Assembly (NCBI RefSeq): GCF_033958435.1
Contig: NC_134152.1
Coordinates: forward strand, 25,146,001-25,210,000
DNA: 64,000 nt
Direction of reading: 5' to 3'
Source of the DNA: Carettochelys insculpta
Lineage: Eukaryota > Chordata > Testudines > Carettochelyidae
Made by a program: the position numbers and the translations under genes. Shown piece by piece: positions 12,089-24,056 of the stretch. A model generated the notes under the pieces. The model saw nothing but the letters and a program-made list of their open reading frames with translations. It searched no databases and had not been told where the DNA came from. Positions within the stretch are counted from its first letter, which is position 1. Each line of letters begins with the position of its first letter.

Positions 12089-12786
12089 GAATCATAGAAA
12101 GGGAAGGAACTGTGAGAGGTCATGAAGTCCAGGCTCCTTTGCTTTTGGCAAGACCAAGCATGATCTAGACCAGTGTTTCTTAAACTTTTTGAGACCACAG
12201 AACACCAAACAATAATATTCCTATGCGGAACACCTATGAAAATTTTCTTCAAAAATTTGTTGTCAGACCAAAAAAAGCAACATATATAGCAAAAACAACA
12301 TGAAGTAATTTAATCAGGCAACAAAGAGGTAACATCATATCTGGTTTTAATAACTGAAAATATATACAACCAGTGTATGACATCAAAAAAATATCAGACA
12401 CTTGCAGCACACTTACGAGCTGTTCACAGAACTTTGTTTAAGAAACAATGATCTAGACCATTCCTGACAGGTGTTTGTCTAATTGCTGTTAAAAATCTCC
12501 AATGCTTGAGATTCCACAATCTCCTTATGCAATTTAATTCAGCACCTAACCACCCTGACAGTAAGTTTTTCCTAATGTCCAACCTAAACCTCCATTGCAG
12601 TAATTGAAGCCCTTTGCTTCTTGTCCTATCATCCTTTTTTAAATGTGGCACCAAGAACTGCACACAATATTCCAGTTGAGGCCTAATCAGTACAGGGTAA
12701 AGCAAAAGAATTACTTCTAGTATCCTGCTTGCAACACTCATGTTAATATATCCCAGAATCATGTTTGCTCTTTTTGCAAGTGTCAC
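12089..12786 (-). mobile_element. CR1 LINE 3' fragment, split by a hAT element
   Basis: On the minus strand 12786-12451 encodes degenerate CR1 ORF2 C-terminal text, including [12 protein letters not shown] and [10 protein letters not shown], then the 3' UTR. The end (12089-12170) shows 'aatcatagaaagggaaggaa' and 'gtcatgaagtcca' typical of CR1 tails. Between them a 280-bp hAT element interrupts the UTR. The region between the LEYCVQF and RLDIRKN motifs is shortened compared with the copy at 33147-33674, so the coding part is internally deleted. Confidence 0.85.
12171..12450. mobile_element. hAT-type MITE with perfect 8-bp duplication
   Basis: The left end 'cagtgtttcttaaac' mirrors the right end 'gtttaagaaacaatg'. 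'atctagac' flanks both sides (12163-12170 and 12451-12458), the 8-bp target duplication of hAT transposons. CA..TG ends also fit hAT. 280 bp, AT-rich inside, no coding capacity. It sits inside a CR1 tail, so it is younger than that CR1. Confidence 0.9.
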
Positions 12787-12860
12787 TTGTGCAGTTTGTG
12801 GTCCACTCTGCCCCCAGACCTATTTCTGCCCCACTCCTTCCTAGACAGTCATTTCTCATA

Positions 12861-13278
12861 GGCCGTATCTACACTAGCCCAAATCTTCAAAATGGCCGTG
12901 CAAATGGCCATTTTGAAGATTACTAATGAGGTGCTGAAATACATATTCAGTGCCTCATTAGCATGCTGGTGGCTGCAGCACTTGGAAATTGCTGCGGCTT
13001 GCTGCCGTGTGGCTCGTCCAAGCAGGGCTCCTTTTCGAAAGGACCCTACCAATTTTGAAATCCCCCTAGGATTTCGAAGTTCCCGGGGTCCTTTGGAAAA
13101 GGGGCCCTGTCTGGACGAGCCACACGGCAGCAAGCCGTGAGCCGCAGCAATTTCAAAGTGCCAGGGCCACCGGCAAGCTAATGACGCGCTGAATATGTAT
13201 TTCAGCACCTCATTAGTAATCTTTGAAATGGCCATTTGCATGGCCATTTCGAAGATTTGGGCTAGTGTAGACATAGCC
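12861..13278. mobile_element. GGC..GCC palindromic MITE, 418 bp
   Basis: Almost the whole element folds into one hairpin: 'ggccgtatctacactagccc' mirrors 'gggctagtgtagacatagcc', 'cctcattagcatgctggtggc' mirrors the far arm, and the centre is near 13075. ATA flanks both sides (12858-12860 and 13279-13281). Open frames on both strands (for example 159 codons on minus) come from the palindrome and are not genes. Close relatives: 43771-44206 and 53694-54410. Confidence 0.85.
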
Positions 13279-13281
13279 ATA

Positions 13282-13704
13282 CTGTATGTGTGAATTGACT
13301 GTTTCTTCCGAAGTGGAGTACTTTGCATTTATTATTAATGCACAAATGTTAAAATGCTGTGGGATTCCTTCCTTTCATGAAAATACATCTTTTCAATAAT
13401 CTCTAAGTCATAATTTTTAATTTCAGATTAAATTATATTTCAATAGTAAAGAAGTGAAGGGACATCAAATCTGTGTGGAACATGGGGAACTTTGGGACAG
13501 GATGAGCAGAGTCCATGGCAAAAAGGTAGAGGGGAGTGATAAAACGTCCTCTAATTACATTGCTGTTCACTAATTCTTTGGCTTAATCTTAATTAGGTAA
13601 GATTTCAAATAGCCATTACAAAATCTTTCCTCTCTCCTTTATCAAAGTTTTTTGTACAGTTCAGATGGAATCAATCCGTTGCAAACCCTTTGTAGTTCCA
13701 TTTG
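13282..13704. other. Unique sequence, no gene seen
   Basis: No recognised feature. Confidence 0.4.
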
Positions 13705-13738
13705 TGGTTCTTATTTCGAAACAAGGCTGCTACACAAA

Positions 13739-14171
13739 GACCAGGTCTACACTACCCCTCCCTTTTGGAAGGGACATTTAAATGACACGGAGTGGAACTG
13801 GTTAATGAGGTGCTGATATGAATATTCAGCACCTCATTGGCATAAAAGCAGCTAACTGTGTTTTGAAAGTGCTGCTTTCGAAATGCAAACTGGCCAAGTA
13901 GATGTGGGCACTTCAAAATAAACCCCAGACTTCGAAATTCCCTTATTCCCAATTTATTTTGGAAATAAGGGAGTTTTGAAGTCTTGGGTTTATTTCAAAG
14001 TGCCCGCATCTACATGACCAGTTTGTGTTTTGAAAGCAGCACTTTTGAAGGGTGACTGGCCGTCGTTATGCTAAAGAGGTGCTGAATATTCTTATCAGTG
14101 CCTCATTAGCCAGTTCTGATCCTTGTCATTTAAATGAGCCTTCTGAAAGGGAGGGTATTGTAGTCACGGCC
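13739..14171. mobile_element. GGC..GCC palindromic MITE
   Basis: A full palindrome centred near 13955 ('cccttattcccaatttattt' region): 'gaccaggtctacactacccc' and 'gggagggtattgtagtcacggcc' are the ends; 'gtgctgctttcgaaatg' mirrors 'gaaagcagcacttttgaag'. Same core as 3711-3958. The flanks (aaa and aca) are only a partial 3-bp match. Confidence 0.75.
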
Positions 14172-14216
14172 ACAAAAATGCATTTTGAAATAGCACCAGT
14201 TGCTTATTAGCTAGAT

Positions 14217-14558
14217 CAGGGGTCAGCAACCTTTCCAAGGTGGAGTGATGAAATTTGATCTTTTGATCTCTATATACATACTGAGTGCCAGTGATAAATT
14301 TTAAAGTCACTAATCGTCCTACTTTCAACAGCTTCGTTAATAAATAAATGAAGATGCAGAGCTTTACTGTTTAGGTGGTGGTTGGTAGCACGAACTAGTC
14401 TTTTGTTAACCCACAGGCTGCAGGTATCACAGCAACAAAGAAGCAAGCTCCTAAATGCATGTGGGAGGAGGAGCAGTGTTGAGCTCCAGCCTTGTGTGCT
14501 GATGAAAATCATCTCATGTGCCACTCTTGGAACCCAGGCTGAAGGTTGCTGACCCCTG
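14217..14558. mobile_element. hAT-type MITE
   Basis: Inverted ends of at least 17 bp: 'caggggtcagcaacctt' on the left and its mirror 'aaggttgctgacccctg' on the right. Similar ends occur at 23529-24048. The flanking octamers (agctagat and ctctacac) do not match, so either the flanks have changed or a rearrangement followed insertion. 342 bp, no transposase. Confidence 0.75.
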
Positions 14559-14681
14559 CTCTACACACACAGCGTCTGTTTTGAAATAGAGCCACTGAAT
14601 GAGCTATGGCTTATTTCAAAATAGGTTCTATTCCCTGTCTTAACAGCCCCTATTTCAAATTAGATGCTATTCCTCGGCTTC

Positions 14682-14990
14682 GTCTACCCTTCCATTCCTC
14701 TTTCAAAAGAGAAATGCAAATGAGGGAACTCAAAAATGCAAAAGAGGCACTGATTTACATACCTTGCACTTCATTTGCATAATTTCTGTTTGGAAGTGAT
14801 ACTTTCAAAAGAAAGAAAGCAGTGTAGATGGGCTTCTTTTGAAAAGAAACCCCATCTTCGAAAGAACTTGTCTTCCTTTTTTGTTTCAGTTGCAAACCTT
14901 AAACACACTGGCAGCTTGACAGAACTCCAGGCTTTTCTAGGCAGCTCATACATTTGGGCTCTTACCTGTGTGCATTGGGTACCTGGTTCC
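14682..14990. mobile_element. Partial GGC..GCC MITE (left half)
   Basis: 'ggcttcgtctaccc' then 'attcctctttcaaaagag', 'aaatgcaaatgag' and 'gatttacatacc' follow the left half of the element at 44794-45162. The matching right half is absent and the text becomes unfamiliar after about 14880. Truncated, non-coding. Confidence 0.55.
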
Positions 14991-15004
14991 ATTGATTTCA
15001 GTGG

Positions 15005-15132
15005 AAGGCAAGCTATATAAAAGCAGCACAAAAGCTCACCTAATAAATTATTTTGTTAGTCTTTAAAGTGCTACTTGACTGCTTTTTTGTTTTGATAGTA
15101 TATAGACTAGCACGGCTCCCTCTCTGTTACAC
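15005..15132 (-). mobile_element. tRNA-related SINE fragment
   Basis: On the minus strand it starts 'gtaacagagagggagccg', then 'gctagtctatatactatcaa', 'gcagtcaagtagcacttta' and 'aataatttattaggtgagct', collinear with 40123-40230. Truncated after the first arm. Confidence 0.75.
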
Positions 15133-16189
15133 TTCAGGATAGGACGCAAAGGGTTGGTTTCCCCCCTTCCATATCTTCTTATAGTTTACCAGCCTTGATT
15201 AATCAGTTAATGTTTACAAAGTGCTCTGAAGATAAAAAGCACTAGATGTGCTAAGTACTTATTATTATATTGATTTTGTATTTGTTCAAAAATCTGCCTC
15301 ATTTTCCTTAATCACACCAAGAAACTCATTCATCAAGGCAGATCACTTCACCCTTCCTTTGTTTTGGATTAAATGAGGTGCACTCTAAGTGTTCTCCTTG
15401 AACATCCTCTTCCCTATTTGCATCTCATCCCACCTAGTGTACATCCAATGGCTGCAAAAGAGAGTGATGTACTTTACCATCCGAATGGAATGAAACCCAT
15501 TTTATGCTGCTTTAACTTTTAATTTCTAGGGTTTGGGATGCAAATTAGAGCAGCATTTCTCTTAACAACAGGGTACCATTATTAAGCAAATAATAGTTAA
15601 TGACCATATCATATTGCTTTAAGCACTCCTAAAATCCACTGAAATATCATACAAACCCATTATAAAATGAAAGCACCATGCTAGATAAGCTGTTTTGATT
15701 ATTCTGCCAAATATTATCCTTCCATTTGAGAAATCAAACTGCTGAAGTATTCCATTTGTCGTAAAATCCATTATTTTAGATACTTTTTTATTATTCAAGA
15801 GTAGTCAACGGTAGCTTAATATCTTATGTACATGTTAAAACCTTCTGTTAACTCACCTCATGATGCAGGCCACTTTAATTGACCTAGCAAACAGCACAAA
15901 ACCACAGTGTTCAATCCATTCTCGGAATTGTAGCATCATAAATATTTGACTATTCAGCACTAGCAGAAATAGACTATATTAAAATGAAGGGATAAGTGAT
16001 AAGAACTGACTGACATGTCTGGGAATCCCTTTTATAGGGGTCTGAAGTCTGTGAGTGTGTCATGTGATCTGCACTGATAATGAAGATCTGAGCGCTGAAG
16101 GGGTAGAGGTCTGTTTTACTGAGCAGGGACGTTATTTTCTATCCCCATTTTGCACCATGAATTTCCATGTTGCCATCTGATGCCACATA
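15133..16189. other. Unique AT-rich sequence with a MIR-like tail
   Basis: 15195-15265 ('acaaagtgctctgaagata', 'gctaagtacttattatta') resembles the 3' end of a MIR on the plus strand. The rest holds nothing I recognise. Confidence 0.4.
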
Positions 16190-17222
16190 GATGACGATGT
16201 GCCGACCTACTCCGGGTCCTGTGGGTGCACGTGGGGTGTGATACAGCGGGGGGAGTCGGGTGGCCCAGGACCAACCACCCCACCTTTATAGCAGCCTGAT
16301 ATAGTGTAGCAGCAATATGTGATTCAGTGTATTCACTTTAAAACCTAGGTTTCCACAGTATTATGAGTACCAGGAACAATAACACTCCGATTGTGAACAC
16401 CACAATGCCCTGTGGCTGTTCTAAGTCCCAATAATTCTCTATACAGACCCAGCTAGACCAGCTAGTGGTATTTACCAATAGTGATTTATTCATTTATTCG
16501 TAACTACAATTACTTAACACTTGTTTTATATATATATATATATATATATAGTTATTTATTTGGCATAAGCTAAATACTAGGTTACATATAACTATATATA
16601 ATTACATGTGACTTACCAATAACATCCAATGCTCCCACATCTCACCAATAACTACGTTACAGCGGCCCTTCAAGTCAGAGATACGGCTTGATTGGGACCT
16701 TTCGTGGTGGTGACGTCCGGGTGATCAGGCCGGGGTCTGCTGTCTGGACTGGAAGTTGCTAGCCTCCGCCTTGTGTCCAGGAGCCCACACCCTTATTCCT
16801 GCTAAATCACCTTTTATACTGTTTCTTACTTGGGGGTTCGATACCTGGCCAATTAAAGCGTTTGTTACCTAATTTGGGCTTTCTATACTCCCGGCCTGTC
16901 AGAACATGTTACAAGATTTCCTCTGTCCTTGGTCTTTTTCTGAACCTCCCCTGGGACCCTCTGATGTTGTACAACCAAGATGTTCTCTTTGGGGGGCTTC
17001 CAGCTACTAGCCCCAGCTGTTCTCTTTGGGGGCTTACTATCTGCTTGTCAGGATGTTCTCTTTGGGGACTCTCCAACTACTTGTCAACTTTCTGATTTCT
17101 TTCTCCTGGCCTGACTTCAGACCTTCCCGCCGTTGTATGATAGCATTCCAAGATGGAGTGTATGGTCATTCTGCCTTGCGAGTGAGGCCCGGCCACCAGG
17201 TGCTCGTGCTCCCACAATAGAG
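16190..17222. repeat. Unclassified block, possible solo LTR
   Basis: Composition differs from the neighbourhood. 'tgtggg' near 16219 and 'cccaca' near 17211-17216 could be TG..CA LTR-type ends, but no target duplication was found. It contains a TA microsatellite (about 16530-16550) and three imperfect 34-38-bp units beginning 'tgttctctttgggg' at 16981, 17019 and 17053. No coding region. The LTR idea is weak. Confidence 0.25.
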
Positions 17223-20200
17223 TCACCTCTAAGGTCCCTAAATGGCCACAGATTTACTGTATTATAAAAATCTGCAAACTTCCGAGCAGCTGAATTTTAC
17301 TTGTGTGAATGGGCACAGAATGGAGGTGCCGTATTCACATGCTTTTATTCCTGCCCTCTAAAAAACCCTGGTATATTTTATATGGGCAGGGCAGTGTTCA
17401 ACAAAACAGGGACACAGGGTTCCCAGACACACCCCCTCCCCTCAGTCTGTGGGACTGCTGCACTACTGTGACTAATTCAGCAGGTCTGCTGGCTCAGAGG
17501 GGCCAGTTCTCTCTTTGGAGCCATGTGACTGCCACATGTTTGTGGTGAGTCAGAAATAGCTTCCTCAAAACAAAGCATGATTTATTTTGCCCAAAAGGTA
17601 CATAGCACTTAAAGAAGTAGATTTAAAATAACAAAGACACCTGCCTGCAAAATCCTTTACCCAAATTTAACCATTGCTCAAGTGGTTCTGGCTTCTGTCA
17701 GCCTTTCCCCGGACACATCCTGGCTGTCCTCTCTGAAACCATCACCCCCTTCCCTTTCTGCCAGCAGTACATTTTAACCAATCAACTTCTTCTGGCCTTT
17801 TAGGGTCTCAGCCTGGGGAAGCATAAAACATTCTAGCAAGAATGGAGCCAGTTAGGTAAATTTTCCCATCAGTCTCAGAGGGGCAGCCCTGTTAGTTTTT
17901 CCCATCAGGGGATGGCCCAGCCTTTGTTCTCTTAACTCCTTTGAAGCAGGGCTTTGAGAGGTTGCCTTATCTGTGTCATTGTTTGACCTTTCTTGGGTTG
18001 CATTATGGCCCCTTTGCAGCCTCCTTTGATTGAGCTCTATGTATACCAAGTTGAAGAAGGTGTTACAGGGGGTGGGGGAACAGCCTTGTTGGGCTCCTGG
18101 GCAAGGTTGCTGAGGGAGGGGAAGCGCTGTGGTTCTGGCAGGGGTGCAGCCTGTGGCAGAAGCCCAGATTTCTCTGTGCTGTTTCCACACACACACACCC
18201 GCCCCTGCCACCCCTTAGTGCAGCCCAGAGCACGTCATGGGGTGATTTGAAAGTCCTTGGGCTCTGGCCATCACTGCTGCCACAGCAGCAGCAGCTGGGA
18301 GCCTCAGGTCCTTGTGAATCACCAGGCTGCCAGATAACTGCCCCCTTTGCACAACCCTCCTGTCCACAGGCCTGGTTATATATACGTTCGTCAAAGACTT
18401 GAACATGCAATGTGTGAATGAAGGATGGCATTCAAAGCAAGAAACCTTTTACCTCACACCTGAAGCATCTGCCCAGGGAAGCTACAGTGCAACATGTTGG
18501 TGTGCATTGCTATTCACATCCCCTAACTCCAAACTGTGGAGTTTTGCGAGGCAGCAAAGCTATACTTGGCTGTATGTGCTAGCTGTCTCCCTCTGTGCCT
18601 GATAAAGAGTCTGCTCTGCACATTATGTAAATAAAATAAAATAACAGGTAAGATTTCTACCCAACCAGTGCATTTCACAGTCACCTAATTTTTTTCTGGA
18701 ATGATCACCTGTGTGATCCAGAAAGACAAGGGTTTAAACATGTCTAAGATAATCCTCTTGTCCCCCGCTTCTCTCTAACCGCTCTCTCAGACAGTTCAAA
18801 TTTCGAGCAACTTCTTCAAACCTTCCTTCTCCTAACTAGTGAGATTTACACTCATCCAGGCAGAAAACAGAAGTGAAGCTGTACAACCTACGTGACCAGT
18901 CACCAAGAGCCAATGCTGTACAAAGTTCAATGAAGAAGAGCTGAATTACTTGCAGAAACTGCACCCAATAAGTCCCCAGCATGAAAGATAGAAAAAGCAA
19001 AACTAATTCCTCAAGTACATCCCAACAATGAGTAAGTGGGATGGAACTGTGATCTGCTTTTGCACAGTCCATCAGCAAAAAGAGGTGCTGAATTTATCAA
19101 GTAAATTAAGTGCTTTCTATTCTTTGATTTGGTTAAGAAGAGAACAAATAAATCATACATTGATTCATACACATCCCAGTGATGTTATAGGATCCAGTCC
19201 AGGATTGGTGCAGCATGTTTTCTGGTTACCTTTTTGGAATGCTCTATTAATATTTTGAGGATTATGGTGACAAGTCTGCAGAGGGAGTGTTTTGAGGTGA
19301 AATCTAACTTTGGCTTGGAAGTCGAGGCCCTGAGTTCAAAGCAAAAGCCTGACAGTGTATCATGTGAAAAGGCACAAAGACATGAGTGCAGAACAGTTGG
19401 GCACAAGTGCTGGAGCACACTGGGTTTAATAATATTCGCCAAAGTGGTCTCACCACCCCTCACCAGTGTCTCAGCCATTTGTTTTCCACAGCTGGGATGA
19501 GTCAGCTTGGGCACAGTACAGAAGAGATGAAAGCATGTTAGCACCAGAGATGGGAGGGTGAGGGTAGCAGTGGCACTGACAGGCAAGTGGATGGGAAGGG
19601 GCAGGGCCAAGGGCAGAATGGGCAGGGCCTAACACATTCGGCCCTCAGCACTACCTGGAGCACAGCGCTAGCCACCCCCCCAGCTCCCTCACAGACACGT
19701 GGAGTTGGATCAACACTGCTGCAGCAATTCATAGAGGTCTGGGGGCAACTGCCCACATTTCCCTCCCCTCCCCCTTCTTGTCAGGCCTCAATGGTAGCAA
19801 AGGACCAGTTCCTCTCCCACCACACCCACCCACCCTCCCACCCACACACACACACGTTTGACAAGTACTGCGATGCGGTGTGCCAAGTCACAATGCCGCT
19901 CATTTAAATTTGGCCTAGATCCCTTCTGTTGTGACACACCAGTGTTGCCACCAAGAACTGAGTGGTGTTACAATATGACTTGGTGGAATGGACAGGGAGC
20001 CAAGGAGGTGAATGAGGAGCCTGAAAAAATGAGTGGGACCCCTGAGATATGTAGGGGGATAGATGGGGCTATAGAGTTGGGGCAAGGACTTACCATAAGG
20101 AGCTGTGGGAGCTCCTGGTCTGGTCAGGTAGGTGGGGAGCCCAGACATGGGGACAGCTGAGCGCATAGGAGCTTGAGGAAACTGGGGTGCTAGGGAGGCT

Positions 20201-21852
20201 GCACGGAAGAAGAGTGGATGCAACATCTTGGAGAAATAAGGGTAGGGAGCCCAGGGGTATATTTAGGAGCTGGGCAAATCAGGGTGCCTGGAAATAAGGG
20301 CCATAGGCAGATGTGCCAGTGGCGGGCCTGGCCAGCCAGGGAGTCTAGGCAAATTGGGGTAGATGAGACATCCTGGAGTACTTGATGAGCTCAAAGGGAG
20401 TTGGGGGCAGGGGTTTCATGAGGGATTCTGGGAGAACTGGGGGTGGATCGGGTGCTGAGGGGGAAATGAGGCTATGTAACAGGCAGGGGATGCCTGTGGA
20501 GGTTCTGGGAGTCGAAGTTATGGGACCCTGGAGTTCTTCTAGATTGGAAATGGTGTTGAGGGGCAGAGTTCCCTGTAAGATGTGCACTTGGGCAGCCACC
20601 CAGGAGAATTCCAAATGTCACCCAGCTGATTAGCAGTGTTCCCACAGCCACCTACAGCTGGTAGCATGTTTCTACTGGTGGAGCACATCCACAAGTGCCT
20701 CAGTACACATAACAAAATTTATTCTGCACGTGGATGGGAAAACATTAGCAAGCACGTGGGTTGGGGCAGCTCATTCACGGGGATAGATATACCCTGGGAT
20801 TCCCACATATGGAGCTGTGTCCCTGACAACCTGAACGGGGGAGAGGGTTCATCCTGTGACCTCTGGCCCGACCAACAATTTTACAAAGCAGGTGCCCATG
20901 GAAACAAAGAAAGTGACCTCTGAGCAGAGAAAGGGAGTGTTGGAAAATAGATCAGAGATGTTATTAGGAAAGACACTGTAAAGGGCCTTGGAGCTACAGA
21001 CATGTCAGTTAACTGGAAGGCAAAACTCTTTTAGGAACTCTTCTTATAAAACCAGTCAGTCATTAAAATCTGACCTTAGGTTGTTCTCCAATCCAACTCT
21101 CACTCTGGGTTTGCTTTTTTGCAAAATTAAGACTTACTGCATTTTCTTGTATCTGCCTCTCCAGGGAAGCTTGAAATTTCCCTTACAGTTTTCCAGTGGG
21201 TTAGACAGGCAGGTTTCATATTTTGTTTGCAACCAGCTTTTATCACAAGTATTTCTGAAGTTTATAATGTAAGTACACTTTTTAAACCTCTTCCAATGCC
21301 ATCCAGAGCATTTTAATGCTGGATGACCAGATATCCAGGTGTAAATTAAGGTTTCCAGAATGAGGAAGAGAGACGGGCAAAAGCCATCTATATAAAACGT
21401 GGTTTTCTTCATAAAGATTTGAGCTAACTCTCTCTGAACTACATTCTGCTCTTGATGTGCACGTATCTCCTGTTAATTTTAATGAGACTTATGCAGATAC
21501 CCAGAGCAGCAATATGCCCCTAAATGTCTAGTACAACAGCCCCCATTGTCTACTTCTCTTAATTTGCATAAGCAATTAACATCAACACTTCTGGCAACCT
21601 CTACACAAGCCTTAGGGCAACATGAGCAAGGTGGTTGCATTAGGCCCTGCACCTTCAGGGCCCTGTACTCCAGTTGACTATGGTATTCACCGCCCACCAT
21701 CTGGGCCCCATTGTCAACATGTCACGGTGGGCCCAGCCCACTGGCCAGCCCCTGCTGTCAGCTTGCCACCTTGGGCCTCATCCACCGGCCAGGCCCCACT
21801 ATTAGATTGCCACCTTGAGCCCTGCAAACTCTTTGGCTTGCATGTACAAGAG
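17223..21852. other. Long unclassified stretch, no gene seen
   Basis: No exon with supporting features is visible. 17400-18300 and 19500-20640 are G/C-richer and carry several 80-140-codon frames on both strands, but these overlap one another and resemble no protein. A short CA repeat lies at 19842-19855. A repeat shared with 27930 and 52905 is listed separately at 20636-20745. Confidence 0.4.
20636..20745 (-). repeat. Dispersed repeat X, copy 1
   Basis: In reverse it reads 'ttttcccatccacgtgcaga', 'aaattttgttatgtgtac', 'ccaccagtagaaaca' and 'ggtggctgtgggaac'. This matches, in order, 27930-28050 and the two parts at 52905-52975 and 53365-53410. Family unknown to me. Confidence 0.5.
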
Positions 21853-22065
21853 ATACAAGTTGGGTGAGGTAATATCTTCTAGTGGCCCAGGTTTCATTGA
21901 TGGGAGAGAATCTTTCAAGCTTACTCAGGGCTCTTTGTTTTGTGTAAGTGCTGAAGATTTCCTCTGTCACCAACTGAAACCAGCCCAATAAAAAACATTA
22001 CCTCACCCACCTTGTCTACGATATCCAGGGATCAACAAAGCCACAAGAACTCTACACAAGAGAGG
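21853..22065 (-). mobile_element. Hairpin SINE ('gtgggtgaggtaat' type)
   Basis: The arms mirror each other: 'caagttgggtgaggtaatat' near 21858 and 'attacctcacccaccttg' near 21998, with 'ggcccaggtttcattga' and the 'cccaataaa' segment between. The minus-strand head region 'gttgatccctggatatcg' matches a tRNA-type SINE widespread in turtles, to my knowledge. Diverged; no clear target duplication. Confidence 0.6.
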
Positions 22066-23520
22066 CAAAGGCCTATAATAACAGGGAGCATTTCTGGTTA
22101 AGAATGAGGGGTCCAATGACAGACATACATTGGGAGACGCTTGCGTAGCACCTGCTGGTATGCTCAAACCCCAGGGTTTACTCTGTACTATCAGAAGATC
22201 ATGTACTTAACTTTAAGGACTCAAGTAGTCTATATGAAGTCAGTTAAAGTACCACAGTCAGTCAGATTTTTGTTTGTCTGGTTGGTGTCATGAACCAGTT
22301 GACTAAAATCAATTCAGTAGGCTCTGTTGTACTTTTTACATAGGTTCTTATTTTGCTCACTATAGTATCTGAGTGCATTCCAGTGCATTCAGTGAGGTTA
22401 ACTTCTAGTATGTATGACTCATTGCCTTTCTCATTGTCTTCCTGGGGGCTGGGCATGAGGAGAGGGGACTTGTGGGTATAGAGAAGTATTTTGGTAGGGT
22501 TTTGTTTTTGTTTTGGATTGCAAGTATCTTCACTAGCAAATGCAGGCTGAAAATATACACCGTGAATTTGGAACATGGTGAGGTTTGTGTGGGTCCTTAG
22601 TTTTGTGGGTTCATTTCACTGCCTCACACTGGCCCCTGAGATCTCCAGCACAAGGAAAGAGCTTTACTCTTGTTAATTTGCAGACTATGGGGTGACTAAT
22701 TTGAGCTTCATTTTGTAGCCTGGTCACAAAAGCAAATGTTTGAATTACCAATGAAAAGAGAAAACCTCCATGAACTGGCATTCTGAGGTAGATGACAGGA
22801 GACTTGGGCTTGGTGTTCTGTTTCTTAACCAAATCTTGGAAAAGTAGCAAATAAAAAGAGGCAAACAATAGAAATCTGGCTCTGTCTGTAGTTGTTTTTG
22901 TTGTTTTTTTGGCCAACCCCCATTTCTGGTTATTTTTAAAGCAACTCAACATTAAAATCTTTGGATGGAGATAGACAAGATGTTGGGAATAGAAGATCAT
23001 GGGACCAAGGCTTGTTCAGGGCACAGGTTAGGAACGGAGAGCCATGGATTTGTTCAAGGCAGAGGTAAAAAGGAGAGAGGATCATGAGTGGAAAGTTGTT
23101 TGGGTGGTGGGTCACAAGGAGAGGCATGGGAAAGGAGGAGCATGGGTAAAATTAGAAATCTTTTGCTAACCCACTAACTCTTTACTTACTTAAGAAAAAC
23201 CATACACCCTCAGCATAATGTCCCCTTCAGCTTGAAGTGGTGAAAACAGCCAAGGAGACCAGAATAGAACTTTCTACCCAAGCTTTCTGCCCTTTTATAA
23301 TTCTCCTGTCTCTTACATCACTTAACCAGCAGATCACCATTGGCCCATAAATCAAAACCAGATAATTGTGTTGCCCAGGCAACTTCTCCCCTGATGCATA
23401 AATTCTTCTGGAGGGGAACCAACCCACACGAGAAGGAGGTTCCACTTCCAGAGAAGAGGACTTAAAGTTAATGACCCTCTCTTGCTAGCCCTGTGCCACT
23501 ACCCTTTGGAATACCTGTCC
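22066..23520. other. Unique sequence, no gene seen
   Basis: Includes 100-130-codon minus-strand frames at 22262-22576 and 22611-23000 that resemble no known protein and lack splice or start context. No repeat boundary recognised. Confidence 0.4.
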
Positions 23521-23528
23521 ACCTTGGA

Positions 23529-24048
23529 CAGGGGTCTGCAAGCAGTGGCTCTGGACCTGCATAATGCTATTTAAGGACTTCTGTGTGGCTCCAGATGCTA
23601 TAATTGCAAAGTTAAAAAAAAAGAAAGAAAAAAACCTCCTGATTATTTTTGATAAGTGGTGAAAATCTAAAGGTAAAAATATGAATGACTCATATCTCAA
23701 TAGGAAACACTATGTCATCTTGAAACATTGGATAACTCCCCGCTAGCATCCTCCAGAGAGAGAGAAGGCTCAGGAGTGAAAGTCAGGAAGACAGTGGTAC
23801 AAACACACATGTAAAGTGTTAGGAAATAGAATATGTAAAAAGTTTGTGAATGTCCTGCAATAAACATGTACCACATTACAAATCACTGTGTGTGCACTGT
23901 TTTTAAAATAGGGGTTACAAAAAGCATGGTTTGACATTATTTATTTAGGACTGTCTCATGTTTATATGCATTGCAGCTCTTGAATTATTGAGTTTGTTAC
24001 CAAATCGGAAAAAATGACTCTTCTTGCTATTTTGGTTGCTGACCCCTG
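23529..24048. mobile_element. hAT-type MITE with perfect 8-bp duplication
   Basis: Ends 'caggggtctgcaag' and the mirror of 'ggttgctgacccctg'. 'accttgga' occurs immediately outside both ends (23521-23528 and 24049-24056), a perfect 8-bp duplication. Inside, 'taaggacttctgtgtggctc' is a phrase often seen in vertebrate hAT-derived repeats. 520 bp, no transposase frame. Confidence 0.9.
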
Positions 24049-24056
24049 ACCTTGGA

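Larger units (their letters stand above)
13705..14681. mobile_element. Old MITE cut into three pieces by later insertions
   Basis: Pieces at 13705-13738, 14172-14216 and 14559-14681 carry the 'ttatttcgaaa', 'tgcattttgaaatagcac' and 'gctattcctc' blocks of the 9311-9593 family, in a compatible order. They are separated by the palindrome at 13739-14171 and the hAT element at 14217-14558. Joining the pieces is my inference. Confidence 0.55.

Noticed and set aside
12849..13328. 159-codon minus-strand open frame
   Set aside because: It lies within the 418-bp palindromic MITE and its edges; palindromes give long frames on both strands. The translation is unlike any protein.
14209..14566. 8-bp duplication around the hAT element at 14217-14558
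   Set aside because: The flanking octamers agctagat and ctctacac agree at only four positions, so no duplication is claimed.
16530..16550. TA run as a regulatory element
   Set aside because: Simple microsatellite; nothing else supports a function.
19185..19610. 141-codon minus-strand frame as a gene
   Set aside because: No domain, no homology I can recall, overlapping frames on the other strand, no splice or promoter context.
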